Assembly (NCBI GenBank): GCA_024305745.1
Contig: JAHRBS010000014.1
Coordinates: forward strand, 2,177,501-2,241,500
Reading direction: 5' to 3'
Length of the DNA stretch: 64,000 bases
Source of the DNA: Polyporus tsugae
Lineage: Eukaryota; Basidiomycota; Agaricomycetes; Polyporales; Polyporaceae
Positions 22,607 to 33,422 of the stretch are shown piece by piece. Under the pieces are notes generated by a model. It ran no database searches and was not told the DNA's origin. It saw only the letters and a program-made list of their open reading frames with translations. Each line of letters opens with the position of its first letter. Within the stretch, counting starts at the first letter, position 1. A program made the position numbers and the translations under genes.

Positions 22607-23553
22607 AGGAGCCAGTGGTGGAGACAATGAGCAGGATAGCTGGGTGTGTGGTGCAGCCCTGAAGGGTATGCCGTCTCCTCCTTTCTCTCCTCTCTGTTCT
22701 ACGCTAAGGTTGTACTCGGCCTCCTTCCGTCTTTAGCTGTGATGCCAAGTACTTACAAACCTAGCAGGATAAGAAGCTTTATTGGGCACGGGAAGGATGA
22801 AGGGGCTACAGTGCGTTCTACTCTCTCAGTCTGGGTCTCCCCTGGGTGCCCCCAGTTTTGCGCAAGCTCGCTTCCCCATGCCTTATCTAGTGTCCGTTAG
22901 CCCCCTGTACCCCTCTACATCCACAAATACACGTCTATTTAGCCACGCAAGTCTTGGCCCCGGGGTTGCAAGCGCGGCCTGTAAGGGCGACGTGCGTGAT
23001 ATACATCGTGGAAGCCTGCTCGGACTAAAGCTAGGGGGGGTCAGAAAGCTGGATAAAATGAGCACTAATAATTCACTGTCTTACCTGTATGCCAAGAGCA
23101 GGGGCTTCTATGCCCTTGCACACAGTTCTCACAGCGAAAATTACTAGCCCCTGTGGTAGGGATACATTCTTTGCCCTGTCTCACGCAAAGAACGCACGGC
23201 TGGCTTTGGATGGTGGTGAGCAGTTGCAACTTGTAGTCTGAAAGAAGATGAGCCAGATGAAGTCTTCAACAACAGTAAGGACTTACCATTGAGGTAGTGG
23301 GACCAGCCTCTAGGTTGATAGGCCATAGCAGAGGTTGAAGAGCCACGTGCTGTTTCTGCGCACCTCTTTCTCAGACCACGTGGTCTATCTGGCGCTAAAT
23401 ATGCTGACTGGCCCCCGCCGATTCTCGTTCAGGTCCTCTGTTATCTATCCTATTGCCTGCATCATTTCTTCTCTACTATGCATCACAACTCCTTCACTCT
23501 TTTACAATTCTAAAGTGCTCAGTGTTGTGCGCAGGGAGAAAGGTCGAAAGTAA
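22607..23553. other. No gene seen
   Basis: About 950 bases with short frames and no motif or splice pattern I can defend. Confidence 0.45.
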
Positions 23554-24509
23554 CTAGGGTAATAAGCTACGAAGACTGCGGGAAATTATCTTTTCCTCCC
23601 TGGTAAGCACGCCCTTCTGCAGAATCCACTGCATGGTACTTTCCTTGCACCGTACATGCATGTCAAGGATCTCCACCTCCACTAACATTCCCAACACCTC
23701 AGAATCAGAAATGCTCTTATCTGGATGTAAGAGACACTTTGCGACTCCATTCCACCACTCTTTCCGCCAGGCGTATTCACAAGCCACAGTACCATCACAG
23801 AATAGGACGTGATGCACCATGGTTGGAGGGGAAAAGGAGACACACTGGCAGTGAGTCATGATTTCAGACTTTGTACGCATGAGGACGTGGTACGGCCAGA
23901 GGCCCAGCAAGTCCACTTCACCCTCGGTGAGTTGGCTATGGGGCAGGGCGACGAGGGTGCGGAATCCCTTTTCAGTCCACTCCTTGATGGTGTTCTTGAG
24001 ACCCAGACTAAGCTGCAGCGCAGGTTTGAAGTTTGGGTGGCGCTCCAGGGCAGCTCCTGCGCAAACTTGTGCGACTTCGAACTCGAAGAAGTAACTAAGG
24101 TTGAGCACGGATATTAAAGCATCAAGGTCATCCTCGGGAAGCTGGCTGAGTGTAGAAATACTAGGTGAGAGCTCTGCTATCTTTGAAGGGATATATACTG
24201 TGCTTACTGTTGCATGAGAAATTTTAGAAAGCGGTCAAAATCCACCTGACTGGTAGAGGGAATCTCGATAGGTCGTGAGTCATCTAAACCCTCTTCCTGA
24301 TGCTCAGGTTTAAGAGATAGCAGGGTCTTGAAACAACCAGCGTCAAGGGCCAGAAGACCTTTGTAGAGGCGATATAATATTCCGCAATTGGTGAGCTGGA
24401 GAGGTACGCACATCAGGTTAGTTATTGAGTAATAGTCAAGTTCTAATCCTCATACTAGGAATATTATGTTTCCATCCTCAAAATAATAGAGAGGGTGTTT
24501 TTGAGGCAT
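23554..24509 (-). CDS. Divergent BTB-domain protein in mobile block
   Basis: Start at 24509 (MPQKHPLYYFEDGN). Exon 1 ends at a GTATGA donor near 24455. Exon 2 (about 24390-24207) reads CGILYRLYKGLLALDAGCFKT and then FDRFLKFLMQ, the shape of a BTB fold. After an intron with a CTCAG acceptor near 24138, the last exon runs to 23554 with LPEDDLDALISVLNLSYFFEFEVAQ, a large helical region and a Cys-containing tail. The order matches the tandem BTB family, but the sequence is far more diverged and lacks the C-x5-C/C-x2-C pattern, so it is a different subfamily. Its start lies only 67-150 bases from the start of the divergent integrase gene, suggesting a shared promoter and possibly a shared element. 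Confidence 0.6.
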
Positions 24510-24576
24510 CTGAGGCTGGGGCTGAAGACATGGTAGAGAGAGGGAGAGCGAGCTCTGAAGATGGGGGAGAGGGAAC

Positions 24577-26736
24577 GTGGTACCAGCATGGAAAGTGGAA
24601 AAGTATGTAACATTGCCTGAACGTGTATCATCTTTTGTCTCTTCTCCTTCGTGTATCCCCATCCCCATGGCCTCCAATGCTGGGCAACTATGCCCCCCTA
24701 TTTTCCCACCTCTTCCTGAGTGCTGCGAGCAGACTCCCAATATTCGTAAAGCATACAAGATCCTCTTTGAAGGCTACCGTCTAGCGGACCAACTACTGCG
24801 TCTGGAGGATGGAGATCCTATTTGTCTATGCCTCCATTCAGAAAGCCTTCTCAACCGCCATCTTCCAATTCTTCAAGAACTCTGTATTCACGTTCAGAGC
24901 TGGGATTGGACAGTACACGCTGCTACTGCTTTTGGAATTCTCGTCCACGACCTAGAATATGCTGCTGAGGGCGCAGATGCTGTGTGCGTATATTTGCCTG
25001 CTTCACTTGTTAGGTAACTAATTGTTCAATACCTTGTAGACGTCAAGAGCAGCTTCAGAAGGTGGATGTGGTGCACCGTCAGCGAACAGGTCGGCCAGGT
25101 CGACCCGCCGTGGTCATAGATCAGCAGTGGCTTCAAGATGCCTTGTCTGTGGGCCGCCGCATTCCCCTCACAGCTTTGGCAAAGGCCCTTGGCGTGCATC
25201 GCAACACGCTCTACAAGCAAATGCAGCAGTTGGGTCTTCATCGTGAATACTCAGACATTCCCGACAGCACTCTGGACGAGCTACTGAAGGCATACAAGAC
25301 ACTGAAGCCCAACTCAGGCATACGTTACATCACAGGCTTCCTGCGGTCAGGGGGGATACGAGTACAGCACCAGCGGGTGCGCGATTCTCTACAGCGCATT
25401 GATCGTCTTGGCCAGATTCTGCGCAACCACGCTGCCATCAATCGTCAAGTATACACCGTCCCTCATTCCAACTATCTTTGGCATATCGACAGTCACCACA
25501 AGCTGATTCGATGGGGTCTCGTTATACACGGAGGAGCTGATGGCTCTGACAGATTGGTATGTCTCTCCTCATACTTTCCTTCTGACAATAAGGCTGACGT
25601 CAAATCTAGATGGTCATGCTGCGTGCCAACACAGACAACAGGTCTTCTACTGTCTTCCAAACCTTTATACCAGCTGTGGAAGAGTATGAAGTACCCTCTT
25701 GAGTGCGTGGTGATAGAGGGGGGGAAAACATCGATGTTGCCATCTTTATGATCAAGTATCGTGGACCCAACAGAGCGTCATTCATGTGGGGAAGGTACAC
25801 GTTCATGTTAAGTTCTCTGTCACTGTAACTAAGTCATATATCCTTTAGCTCGACCAGGAACACACGCATAGAGCATATGTGGGTGGAGGTTGGCATACAG
25901 TTTGCGTTTAGATGGCGAGCATTTTTCACATGCCTCGAAAACTGCCATTACTTGGACCCTCTTTACTAGGCCATCTCTGGCTACTTCACTTTCTCTTCCT
26001 CGACGATCTCAACTGTGATTGTGACCAGTTTTGCTACGAGTGGAACCACCATCCAATCTCTGGACTGGGTAAAAACCAGAGTCCGATGGTGCGTTATTCT
26101 ATTATACGTGTCAAGGTCAACGATGCTAATATTACTGAGATGCAGGACATGCGCTTCCTCTCCCAACTTGAACAAGGTGTTCCTGTTGGAGAGGACCTCA
26201 ATGACGTTCATCCCGATATTCTGTCCCAGTACTACGGTATAGAGGGGAAGGAACGTCAAAGGAAACCTGGCCAAACGGGGGCTGGGCATTACGAGGACGA
26301 CACTGACGAGGAGTGCTCACCCTCGCCTTCACCTTTGGATTCAGAAGATGAGATGAGTAGCACAGGCACAACCTCCGCTGACTCTGGTGCTGATGAAGAA
26401 ATTGCGCAAGACCAAGATCGCCATATCCATCATCCTCCTATCGCTGTACCTAAAAGTGGCTGTCCTTTTTGATCGGATGAAACTCTTCAAGTATTTAGAT
26501 TGACCTTCCACAACGTTGACAAGAAGGGACTAGTGCCCAAAGGGTACGGCTTAAGACCCTCTGAGTGGTCAACTAAAGAGGGATACAGCGAGGAGGAGGT
26601 TATGAAGTTAGGACGCAGGGGGAAAAAAGTTAAGGTGGTACTTCCCTTTGATATCTGGTGGAGACGTGCTGTATGGTGGGCTCAAGGTCATGAGATCATG
26701 AACCGCCTACTTATAATGGAGGCAGAGGAGTGTTGA
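24577..26736 (+). pseudogene. DDE integrase/transposase (retroviral-integrase-like core), inactivated
   Basis: Start at 24577 or 24670. An N-terminal helical region runs to 25016, with an intron to about 25041. Then come a basic GRPGRP stretch and a helix-turn-helix-like segment (LTALAKALGVHRNTLYKQM). The catalytic core has the first Asp in WHIDSHHKLIRW and the second in RGDRGGEN. A short intron near 25800-25858 precedes the Glu in TRIEHMW. HLWLLHFLFLDDLN..FCYEWNHHPIS and a C-terminal part to 26736 follow. This resembles integrase-core proteins repeated in animal and fungal genomes. Two lesions are visible. TGA at 25700-25702 replaces an expected Arg codon just before the second Asp. A frameshift near 25960 separates CHYLDP from LLGHLWLLHF. 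The triad survives, but the protein cannot be full length. Confidence 0.75.
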
Positions 26737-26983
26737 TCCTGGTAAATAGCATAGATATTTTGAAATGTGATTACAGGATGATAATTGGGGAGAAGTCGGT
26801 ACCGATACACGAGTCAGTTTCAAGTGATCGGAAGCCGACCAAGCCCTCTGTGCGTCTTTTCAGGCTCTCTCTCATCCCCCTACTCATCTCTGTTCCTTTG
26901 CCCCATGTCAGCTTTCCTCTTTTATTCTATGACATCTCGAAAATCCTCTGGCAGCGCTCATCAGTAGGACACTTGTACTGCTG

Positions 26984-28771
26984 ATGACTCTGACAGTCTA
27001 CATTGCACTTGTCCCAAGTTCCGCAAGCACACCGAACGTAGCGGGAAGCACAAATCCCGCTGCAAAGACTGTGGCCACTCTGCATGCCACCATCCTTCTT
27101 CCCTGGCCAGCTCTTCCGAGCCCAGCCATGAGGAGACTATTCAGGATATCCTTGCCCAGCACCGTGCTCGCCCCTCAGCTACTCAAGGGCGGAAGGTCTC
27201 TTACGCAGATGCCAGGGCAGAGGTGGTGGCTGGTTTCCGCCCAGCAAAACCTTTTAGCAAATTTCCCTCAAGTCCAGCCAAGGAGACACGTCAGACCATG
27301 AGTTATATCAGTAGCACTAGGATATTGGGACTTGGACTTATCGTGTTTCTATCAACAGTCTGGCCGGGTGACTAGTCGTTCAAAGCGCAAAGGGTCCGCA
27401 TCCAAGCCTGACAAGATGAGGGAGATTGGATCTGTTCTCTTACATCCTGGAGGTTTGGCCACCGCGGTATGTGACGACCACCTTTTTGATTACATTAGTT
27501 TCTGATCGCAAATATTTGTAGGGACAAGGAACAGAAGCATGGCTAGAACTTTGAGACACACACTATCCTTCCCCAGAGCTGGAGGAGGATCTTCGCAACT
27601 GCCAGCTCTTAGTCATGAGAACTTCTGACAGTTCCGTGCTCCGTTTCAACCCCAAGTGGGGATGTCCTGCTATGGACGATTGGTTCCGCAGTCTCTTCCC
27701 TCAGGCCATGGCGTACATGGACAAGAAGTATGGAGTTCGCAACAGGCGGAACAATACTGGATCGCACTGGGAGCTTCTCTGCCGCAAGCACTCCACACTC
27801 TGTCTTGTGCGTGAGAGGAATCTGAATGGAGAGAGTTTGGATGAGTTCAAAGGATCAGAGGGTTGTCAGAAGTCCAAGTATCGCATTTGCATTGGTGAGT
27901 TACCGACCTCTTCTGGGTCAGCTTTGAGATGTATCTTACAAGCAGTATTTTTTTACAGTCACCAGACATGCTATCCCTCAGCCTACGTATATGACGTGGC
28001 AGACTCCTGATGCTACTGCAAGTGCATGGGAGCTCGACAACATAGCCATGGACCTTTTCATCAAGTCCTCGGATGATGGTGCTAGCGACGCGAGTGACGG
28101 AGTGGTGGAAGTCTTGTCGTCGGACTTTGAGATTCTCGACGGCCCTCCCAAGGGTAAGGGTAAGGCTCCTGCTACTTGTCGCCAGCCTATTAGGGCTGGT
28201 ATGAAGTGCGCACATGCCCTTGCTGTGGAGTCGGACTCAGACCCCAACTCCAACTCAGATTCAGAGTCGCTTTTTGGAGATGCTCATCGGGACAAGCGTC
28301 TGAAGGAGACGGTCGAGCTAGATGCTAGTGAGTTTCCATTTCTTTCCTTACTTTTTGTCTAAAACCTTACGCAAGCCAGTCATAGAAGCCTCCAGTGAGG
28401 ATGAGGACTTTGAAATTGCCAGATATCTGTCCCTCCACCCCACGTCGACCCACGGACCATCCATGTCCCATGCTGGCCCTTCTGGCACCACAACCACCAT
28501 TCATTCTACCTCTGATCTTGACACTACCCCACCTCCCTTGAACCAGCTTATGCTGGGTGGAGGAAATGGACCTGAGGCCCAGCCAGCGCTGGAGGCAGCA
28601 GACGTGGATCTCCCTGTTGCCGGTGAGAATTATATAGCTTCTACAAGTCGGTTGGGTCCTTTTCACTACAGCGTAAACCCACCCTGGGGTACTCAGTATC
28701 TGGAGCATGCTGCCAAGGGAATTAGATCTCCAGGACGTCCTGATAGAAATATTTGGGACGAGTCTGACTAG
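26984..28771 (+). pseudogene. Cys-rich (CxC...CxxC) protein gene, unknown family, one in-frame stop
   Basis: From about 27005 a Cys cluster reads CTCPKF, then CKDCGHSACHH, a likely zinc knuckle. A low-complexity linker follows to about 27300, then SGRVTSRSKRKGSASKPDK, a GTATGT donor near 27467, and an exon from about 27521. TGA at 27552-27554 interrupts that exon before ELEEDLRNCQLLVMR. The conserved-looking part (27615-27893) has FNPKWGCPAMDDWFRSLFPQ and ELLCRKHSTLCLV. After an intron to 27957, an acidic Ser-rich exon leads through a short intron near 28330-28377 to the end at 28771. I cannot name the family; the layout suggests a DNA-binding element protein. The integrase lies immediately upstream on the same strand. 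Confidence 0.45.
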
Positions 28772-29164
28772 ATAAGTACTTACTTTGCATATGTCTTTCA
28801 TCTATAATCTGCGTTGTCATCATTACTCCCATACTACTACCATGCTCTCCTTGCCCCCCCTATACACTCTTTATGTCAATCTGCCATCTAGACTTGTTTA
28901 TCGACTTCCGCTCATCACAACGACTAGTACTCATTATACCCATGACTAATTCCCTATAGGACAGGGAGCTGTAGATTTGATAGTGACTGGCATATTGGAC
29001 TTACAGTACTCATGTGCCTCTCTCTTACAGTACTCAATATCTATACGCGTACCTGTGTTAATGTGATGTCAAGCCTCAGGCTGCTTGCCTGCCTTTGGAC
29101 ATTCCCCCTCAAGTCCCAATTTTCTACTGGTATCAAACATTTTGACTTTGCGTGCCGCCCTACT
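28772..29164. other. No gene seen
   Basis: About 390 bases of AT-rich sequence between the Cys-rich gene and the right dispersed repeat. Nothing supportable. Confidence 0.5.
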
Positions 29165-29335
29165 ACAAGAAAATATTTGCGCCAGACAGAGAATATTTGT
29201 GCCAGATTCAACATATTTGCACTGGAGATCAGTTTGTTTGCGCTGGGGATCAGTTTGTTTGCGCGGTCAGATTATTGTGCTCAAAAGTGGGATTTATGCG
29301 CTAGAAATATTAAATGTGCATTTGGAGCCTCATAC
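29165..29335 (+). repeat. Dispersed repeat, right copy, with internal sub-repeats
   Basis: Contains several TTTGCGC/TTTGTGC sub-repeats (for example two adjacent units with GGGATCAGTTTGTTTGCGC or close variants, 29229-29272). The roughly 55-base core shared with the minus strand at 9190-9305 follows. It lies just inside the 3' end of the BTB gene at 29395. Confidence 0.7.
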
Positions 29336-29394
29336 AGTAAGCCTTTACCTTAGGGAAAACTCGGAGACACTAGGCGAGACTAGTGCCCCTGAAA

Positions 29395-30482
29395 CTAGTT
29401 GCCCGCGCCATTGCTCGGCCACCCGTCAACTGTAATCCCAAATATCTTCGGCAAGTCCTCCCAAAACTTGTGGCATTCTCTCGCATTCCGCACCTGCAGC
29501 TCCTTCTCGCATTCCGAACAGATGGCGGATGTCTGAGCTGCCTCCTTTATTAACTTGGCCCAGTTGATTATGGAATTGAATTTGAAAATGGTTCCCTGGC
29601 GAGCGAGAAAGCAGCAGTGGGCGTCCAGGACACGGCTGCAATGCTGCGGGTCATCGCAGGTCTGGCTGGGTCTCGACTGAAAGACGCAAGCCATGACTTG
29701 GAAGTTGCATTGGATGAGAGCAGTCCACGCTACAAAGCACCTTCGGAGATTGTCAGGGGATCGGAGATGCTCGACTGTACCGTCTTTATGCTTGTGCCCG
29801 TCGAAGATTGCGTCGTTCAATAAGTAACATTTGAGGAATGCGACGGGTAGCAGGGAAGGCATATTGGTCAGTCTCGCCAGATTTACGGCAGCGATGCCAT
29901 ACTTGGGAGAGATATTAGCGACCCTCCTATGTTCCTCATAATGATCGAAATCTGACGGGAAGTAGTAGTCCTGGAGGAACAGCAGAGCTTGGTTTTGTAT
30001 GTCTGTAACATGGTACTTGTGGGCAAGGCGGATGACAGCAGAAACCTCGTCAAATGAGAGTGCAGTATACACTTCGCTGTCACGACAGTAGAAGCTGAAT
30101 AGTGCATTTTATCACGGCAGCATGGAGACTTGATTGGGATGGCTCGGACCTACCGCTTCTGAGAGCCTGGAAGGAGGACCCGTAAGAAATGGGCAAGATC
30201 CTTGGGGGAATCAGAGAGGTGGACGGTTGGGCACCCATAGAGAGTCTCATCAGCACTTGTGCATGACGAAACAAGCATGTCAGAGAACACTGTGGACTGG
30301 GAGACGATCAGACCGCGGTAGATCCTGAAAGCTGTATTGCGTGCGACGAGGACGAGGTTCCCATTGTCGAACCACAGCTCGCCATGGTGCTTGAGATCCT
30401 GAAGAGAGGCAGTAGTCGATTCTGACCCGACTCCATCCTCGTCGATGCGGGTACGTTTCAGCGGGCGGGTGTCTTGAGACAT
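29395..30482 (-). CDS. BTB/POZ protein, module 4, intact
   Basis: Exons 30482-30154 and 30094-29395, intron 30153-30095 (GTAGGT...TTCAG), phase 2; 342 aa. The start is placed at MSQDTRPLKRTRI because it restores the basic N-terminus shared by the family; an upstream in-frame ATG adds residues without similarity. The BTB fold has HGELWFDNGNLVLVA and AFRIYRGLIVSQS, ending DLAHFLRVLLP. Exon 2 has VIRLAHKYHVTDIQNQAL, YGIAAVNLARL, TCDDPQHC (C-x5-C), ICSECEKEL (C-x2-C) and a closing LPKIFGITVDGW. The promoter is truncated by a Tc1/mariner element whose end lies 60 bases upstream of the ATG, so expression may be altered. Confidence 0.85.
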
Positions 30483-30542
30483 CGTCGAAAAGCACGACTG
30501 GATGGTGGTGAGACAAGGTGACAAAAATCATGTCCGCAGTTA

Positions 30543-30568
30543 CAGCAAAGAGCGAATTGATACAGAAA
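30543..30568 (+). repeat. Tc1/mariner left terminal inverted repeat
   Basis: 26-bp TIR. The first 21 bases are identical to the reverse complement of the right end, then one A/G mismatch and GAAA. Preceded by TA at 30541-30542. Confidence 0.93.
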
Positions 30569-30737
30569 GCTGATTTTTGATTTTCTCGGCGCTCATGAAG
30601 GCGCCTGAGTTGCAAGCCCACCCGCGATGACGCGCGATACTTGTGCGCCCGTGCGCCTAACTCGCGCGTCGCGCGGCCTTGAACGCAAATGCAGACAGCC
30701 TCTTTTTTGGCTCGTTTCTTGTACAATACAACACTCC

Positions 30738-31805
30738 CTACATGTAACCTGAAGCCCTGAAGTACCCTGCAGCATCCTCTGGGGTGATAGTGTGGCATGC
30801 ATCGCTAATGTCCGACACACCATGTGGTTCTCCATTCCAACGACGTCTGAGTACTGATTTGACTTTCGCGAAAGCCATCTCGATCGGATTGAAGTCGGGT
30901 GAGTATGGAGGCAAGAATACAAGCTTGCACCCTGAAAAATACTGTCATTGTGATGGCAACAAGTATCATATGTTAGTACTCACAAGCCTGGTCTTCGACA
31001 AGCTCACGGACAGCTTCCGAGTGATGAATGTTGCAATTGTCCAGCACAAGTATGCTCCTAGGACCTGGATAGGGCGATGTATATGGTATCTGTCCAGTAG
31101 TCAATGAATAGGACAAGGGGATCATGTGTTGTCACAACATACCACAAACTCACGGAGGAAATCAACAAACATATCTGAAGTTACTGACCTCTTGAAGATC
31201 TTCCAAGTGATAAGTCCATCCAGCGTCAGGATTGGGAGGAGGGAGTACCGCTTTCCGCGCACAAAGCAAGCCCATTGTATGCAGCGCATCCCAATGGGAG
31301 CCCAGCCTCGACGACGAGTTGATGTGCATGCGTCCACCGGACTCTCATCTCCGAACATGAGCTGAGCGGGGTCGGTGACTAGTTGGGCCATGTAAGCCAC
31401 AAATTCTGCCCGTACTTCATCATTCCTCTCCTTGGCAATCTTGGTGACGACCTTTGAGGACCAATGCATAGCTCGGAGGGTGCGAAGAACAGTGCGGATG
31501 GATATGTGAAGGAGGAACTCTTTCGCCAGGTACTCCTGGATCTCGTCAGCATAGATGGTCGGTCGTTCTTCGAGGAGAGCTCGGATGTGAGGGATGATGA
31601 TTCCAGACATGCAGCGATGTCTACCAGGCTTGCGCGCGAGGGGATTGTACGAAACCCCATATTTGCGGTGATATTCGAGGGTAGCGTAGACGAGGCTCTT
31701 CTTGATGCCCAGTACTGAACATATCTCCTCCACAGAGCGTCCCTGCTTGAAGCATAGCATAGGGATACGATCCTTGATGTCCTGAGAGACAGAGCGTCGA
31801 GGCAT
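30738..31805 (-). CDS. Tc1/mariner DDE transposase
   Basis: Exons 31805-31143, 31089-30984 and 30931-30738, with introns of 53 and 52 nt. The start is set at MPRRSVSQDIKDRIPML, where family similarity begins; in-frame ATGs upstream reach 31868. The N-terminal helix-turn-helix (VEEICSVLGIKKSLVYATLEYH) and a second helical segment bind the TIRs. The catalytic triad is Asp in LMFGDESPVD, Asp in ILVLDNCNIHH and Glu in PPYSPDFNPIEMAF, the DDE superfamily pattern. The region SEAVRELVEDQ..CKLVFLPPYS is typical. Predicted to cut and paste the surrounding element into TA sites. No stop or frameshift seen. Confidence 0.88.
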
Positions 31806-31908
31806 GAAGCAGGGAGGATATTTCACAGTGACAGTACATGGAGCGCGAGGCATCGCGGCGGCACACACGCGCGCGCTTCAACAAGCGCCCTGCGTTTTGC
31901 GTTTTGCG

Positions 31909-31934
31909 TTTCCGTATCAATTCGCTCTTTGCTG
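31909..31934 (-). repeat. Tc1/mariner right terminal inverted repeat
   Basis: Reverse complement of the left end with one mismatch. Followed by TA at 31935-31936. Confidence 0.93.
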
Positions 31935-31936
31935 TA

Positions 31937-32333
31937 ACCGTGAGCGTGGTGTGACTCGGAATGGCCGGCGCAGAGACCCCGAACACTCTTTGGCTTTGCT
32001 TGGACGCCGAGTCGTGTACTCTAGATAAGTACATGCGACTCATTCATATTTGTCGATGCGACCTGAGTATGGTCTAGGTGAATGCAAGTTCTCCACGCTC
32101 GTGACCATCACTGCAAAGGATACGATGTATTTATGCACATCATCATTCATCAATGCAGCCCCCTGCCAATACAAATTGACCTCACCAGCGATAAAGTCCG
32201 ATGTCAAACACAGTATCCTCCTCACTACCGTAAGTGGAGGTGGATAGAAAGGGGTCCAGAGTCCAAACCAAGTATTTAACCACGACAGAACCGAGGTTCA
32301 CGACATACGGAGTACTCATAAGACATTCCGACT
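31937..32333. other. Intergenic, no gene seen
   Basis: About 400 bases between the transposon and the 3' end of the BTB gene at 32334. This is the displaced upstream region of BTB module 4, separated from its gene by the transposon. Confidence 0.5.
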
Positions 32334-33422
32334 CTAGGCAGCCGCAGCGACGCTCCGTCCAACCTTCGACCCCCAGCCCGGAACAGAAACGCCAAAAATG
32401 TCCGGAAGCTTATCCCACACCTCCCTTCTCGCCTTCTTGTCTCGCGCAAGGAGCTCCTTCTTGCACACAGCGCAGATATCGTGGTTCGCGGCCTCCGTGT
32501 TGATGATGAAACTCCAGGTTAAGAGAACGTTGCACTCGATTGCCGACAAGAGGCTTGACTTCACCAGCGACTGTGCCATCTGGTTCAGCGCAGCACGGCA
32601 CTTGTCGACGCGCGAACACCCCTCGCCGGGCTGGTCACAGAAGATGTCGAGGAATGACTTCCCCCCCTCCTTGCAGAGGCTCTCGCGGGCGGCGAAGCAT
32701 ATCTTCAGGTCGTCGATGGAGAGATGCTCGACGTGCCCGTCCTTTCTCTTCCAGCCGTCGAGGAGTTCGGGTCCGAGGTTGCAGCAGGAGTAGAGAGCGG
32801 AGGGTAACATGGATGGCGTATCCGTCAGGCGTGCGATGTTCACAGCACCGATGGCGTGGAGCATCAACGCGGGCACCTGGGACCATTGATCGAAGCTGCC
32901 TGTGTACCGCTGACGTAACAGGTCCAATGCTTGCCCCTCGAGGTCCTGAATGTGGTACTTGTGTGACAACCGTACCAGAGAAGATACCTCGTCGAAAGAA
33001 TGTTTCGGCTCGTCTTGTCTATGGTGCAATCTGCCGAAGCGCATACATTGTCAACAAAGCTTCAAGTTCCAACGCGTTCATGTCTGCACTTGCCGTCTCC
33101 GTAACTTGGGCAAAAGAATATGGAACAATTGGGTCAGGTCCTGGGGAGAGTCGGAGAGGCGCACAATGGGGCATGCTTCGAACATTTCGTCGGCATCCAC
33201 ACTCGACGCTACGAACATATCGGAGAACACCGTCGACTGATCGGAAAGGAGGCCGCGGTAGACGCGGAATGCGATGTTTTGGGCGATGAGGATGAGGTTC
33301 CCGTCCGGATACCAGAATTCATCGTGAGGTGCGATACCCTCGAGTGGCGGAGGCAGCGATGTCTTCGCAACTTCATTGGGGTCGAGGAGGGTAAGTGTAG
33401 AGGAGGTCGAGTCCATAGACAT
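32334..33422 (-). CDS. BTB/POZ protein, module 5, with a GC-AG intron
   Basis: Exons 33422-33094 and 33030-32334; 341 aa. Exon 1 is 329 nt, exactly as in module 4, and ends in phase 2 like all family members. The intron (33093-33031) begins GCAAGT instead of GT, the recognised minor GC-AG donor, and ends GGCAG. No GT donor keeps the frame. BTB motifs: HDEFWYPDGNLILIA, AFRVYRGLLSDQS. Exon 2: LVRLSHKYHIQDLEGQAL, HAIGAVNIARLTDTPSML, GCSRVDKC (C-x5-C), ICAVCKKEL (C-x2-C), LPDIFGVSVPGW. Predicted soluble adaptor of unknown target. Confidence 0.85.

Larger units (their letters stand above)
30543..31934 (-). mobile_element. Complete Tc1/mariner-type DNA transposon, 1392 bp
   Basis: Terminal inverted repeats start CAGCAAAGAGCGAATTG. 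The two ends match over 26 bp with one mismatch. TA dinucleotides flank both ends (30541-30542 and 31935-31936), the target duplication typical of Tc1/mariner. It encodes one spliced transposase on the minus strand with no visible lesion. Intact ends and coding region suggest recent arrival and possible autonomy. Confidence 0.93.

Noticed and set aside
12416..27554. In-frame TGA codons read as selenocysteine
   Set aside because: Fungi of this group lack the selenocysteine machinery, no adjacent SECIS-like element was sought with a tool, and deamination explains the pattern better.
32540..33289. 249-codon open frame on the plus strand across BTB module 5
   Set aside because: Arg/Ser-rich shadow of the GC-rich minus-strand BTB exons; no domain, and the sense gene has clear family motifs and splicing.
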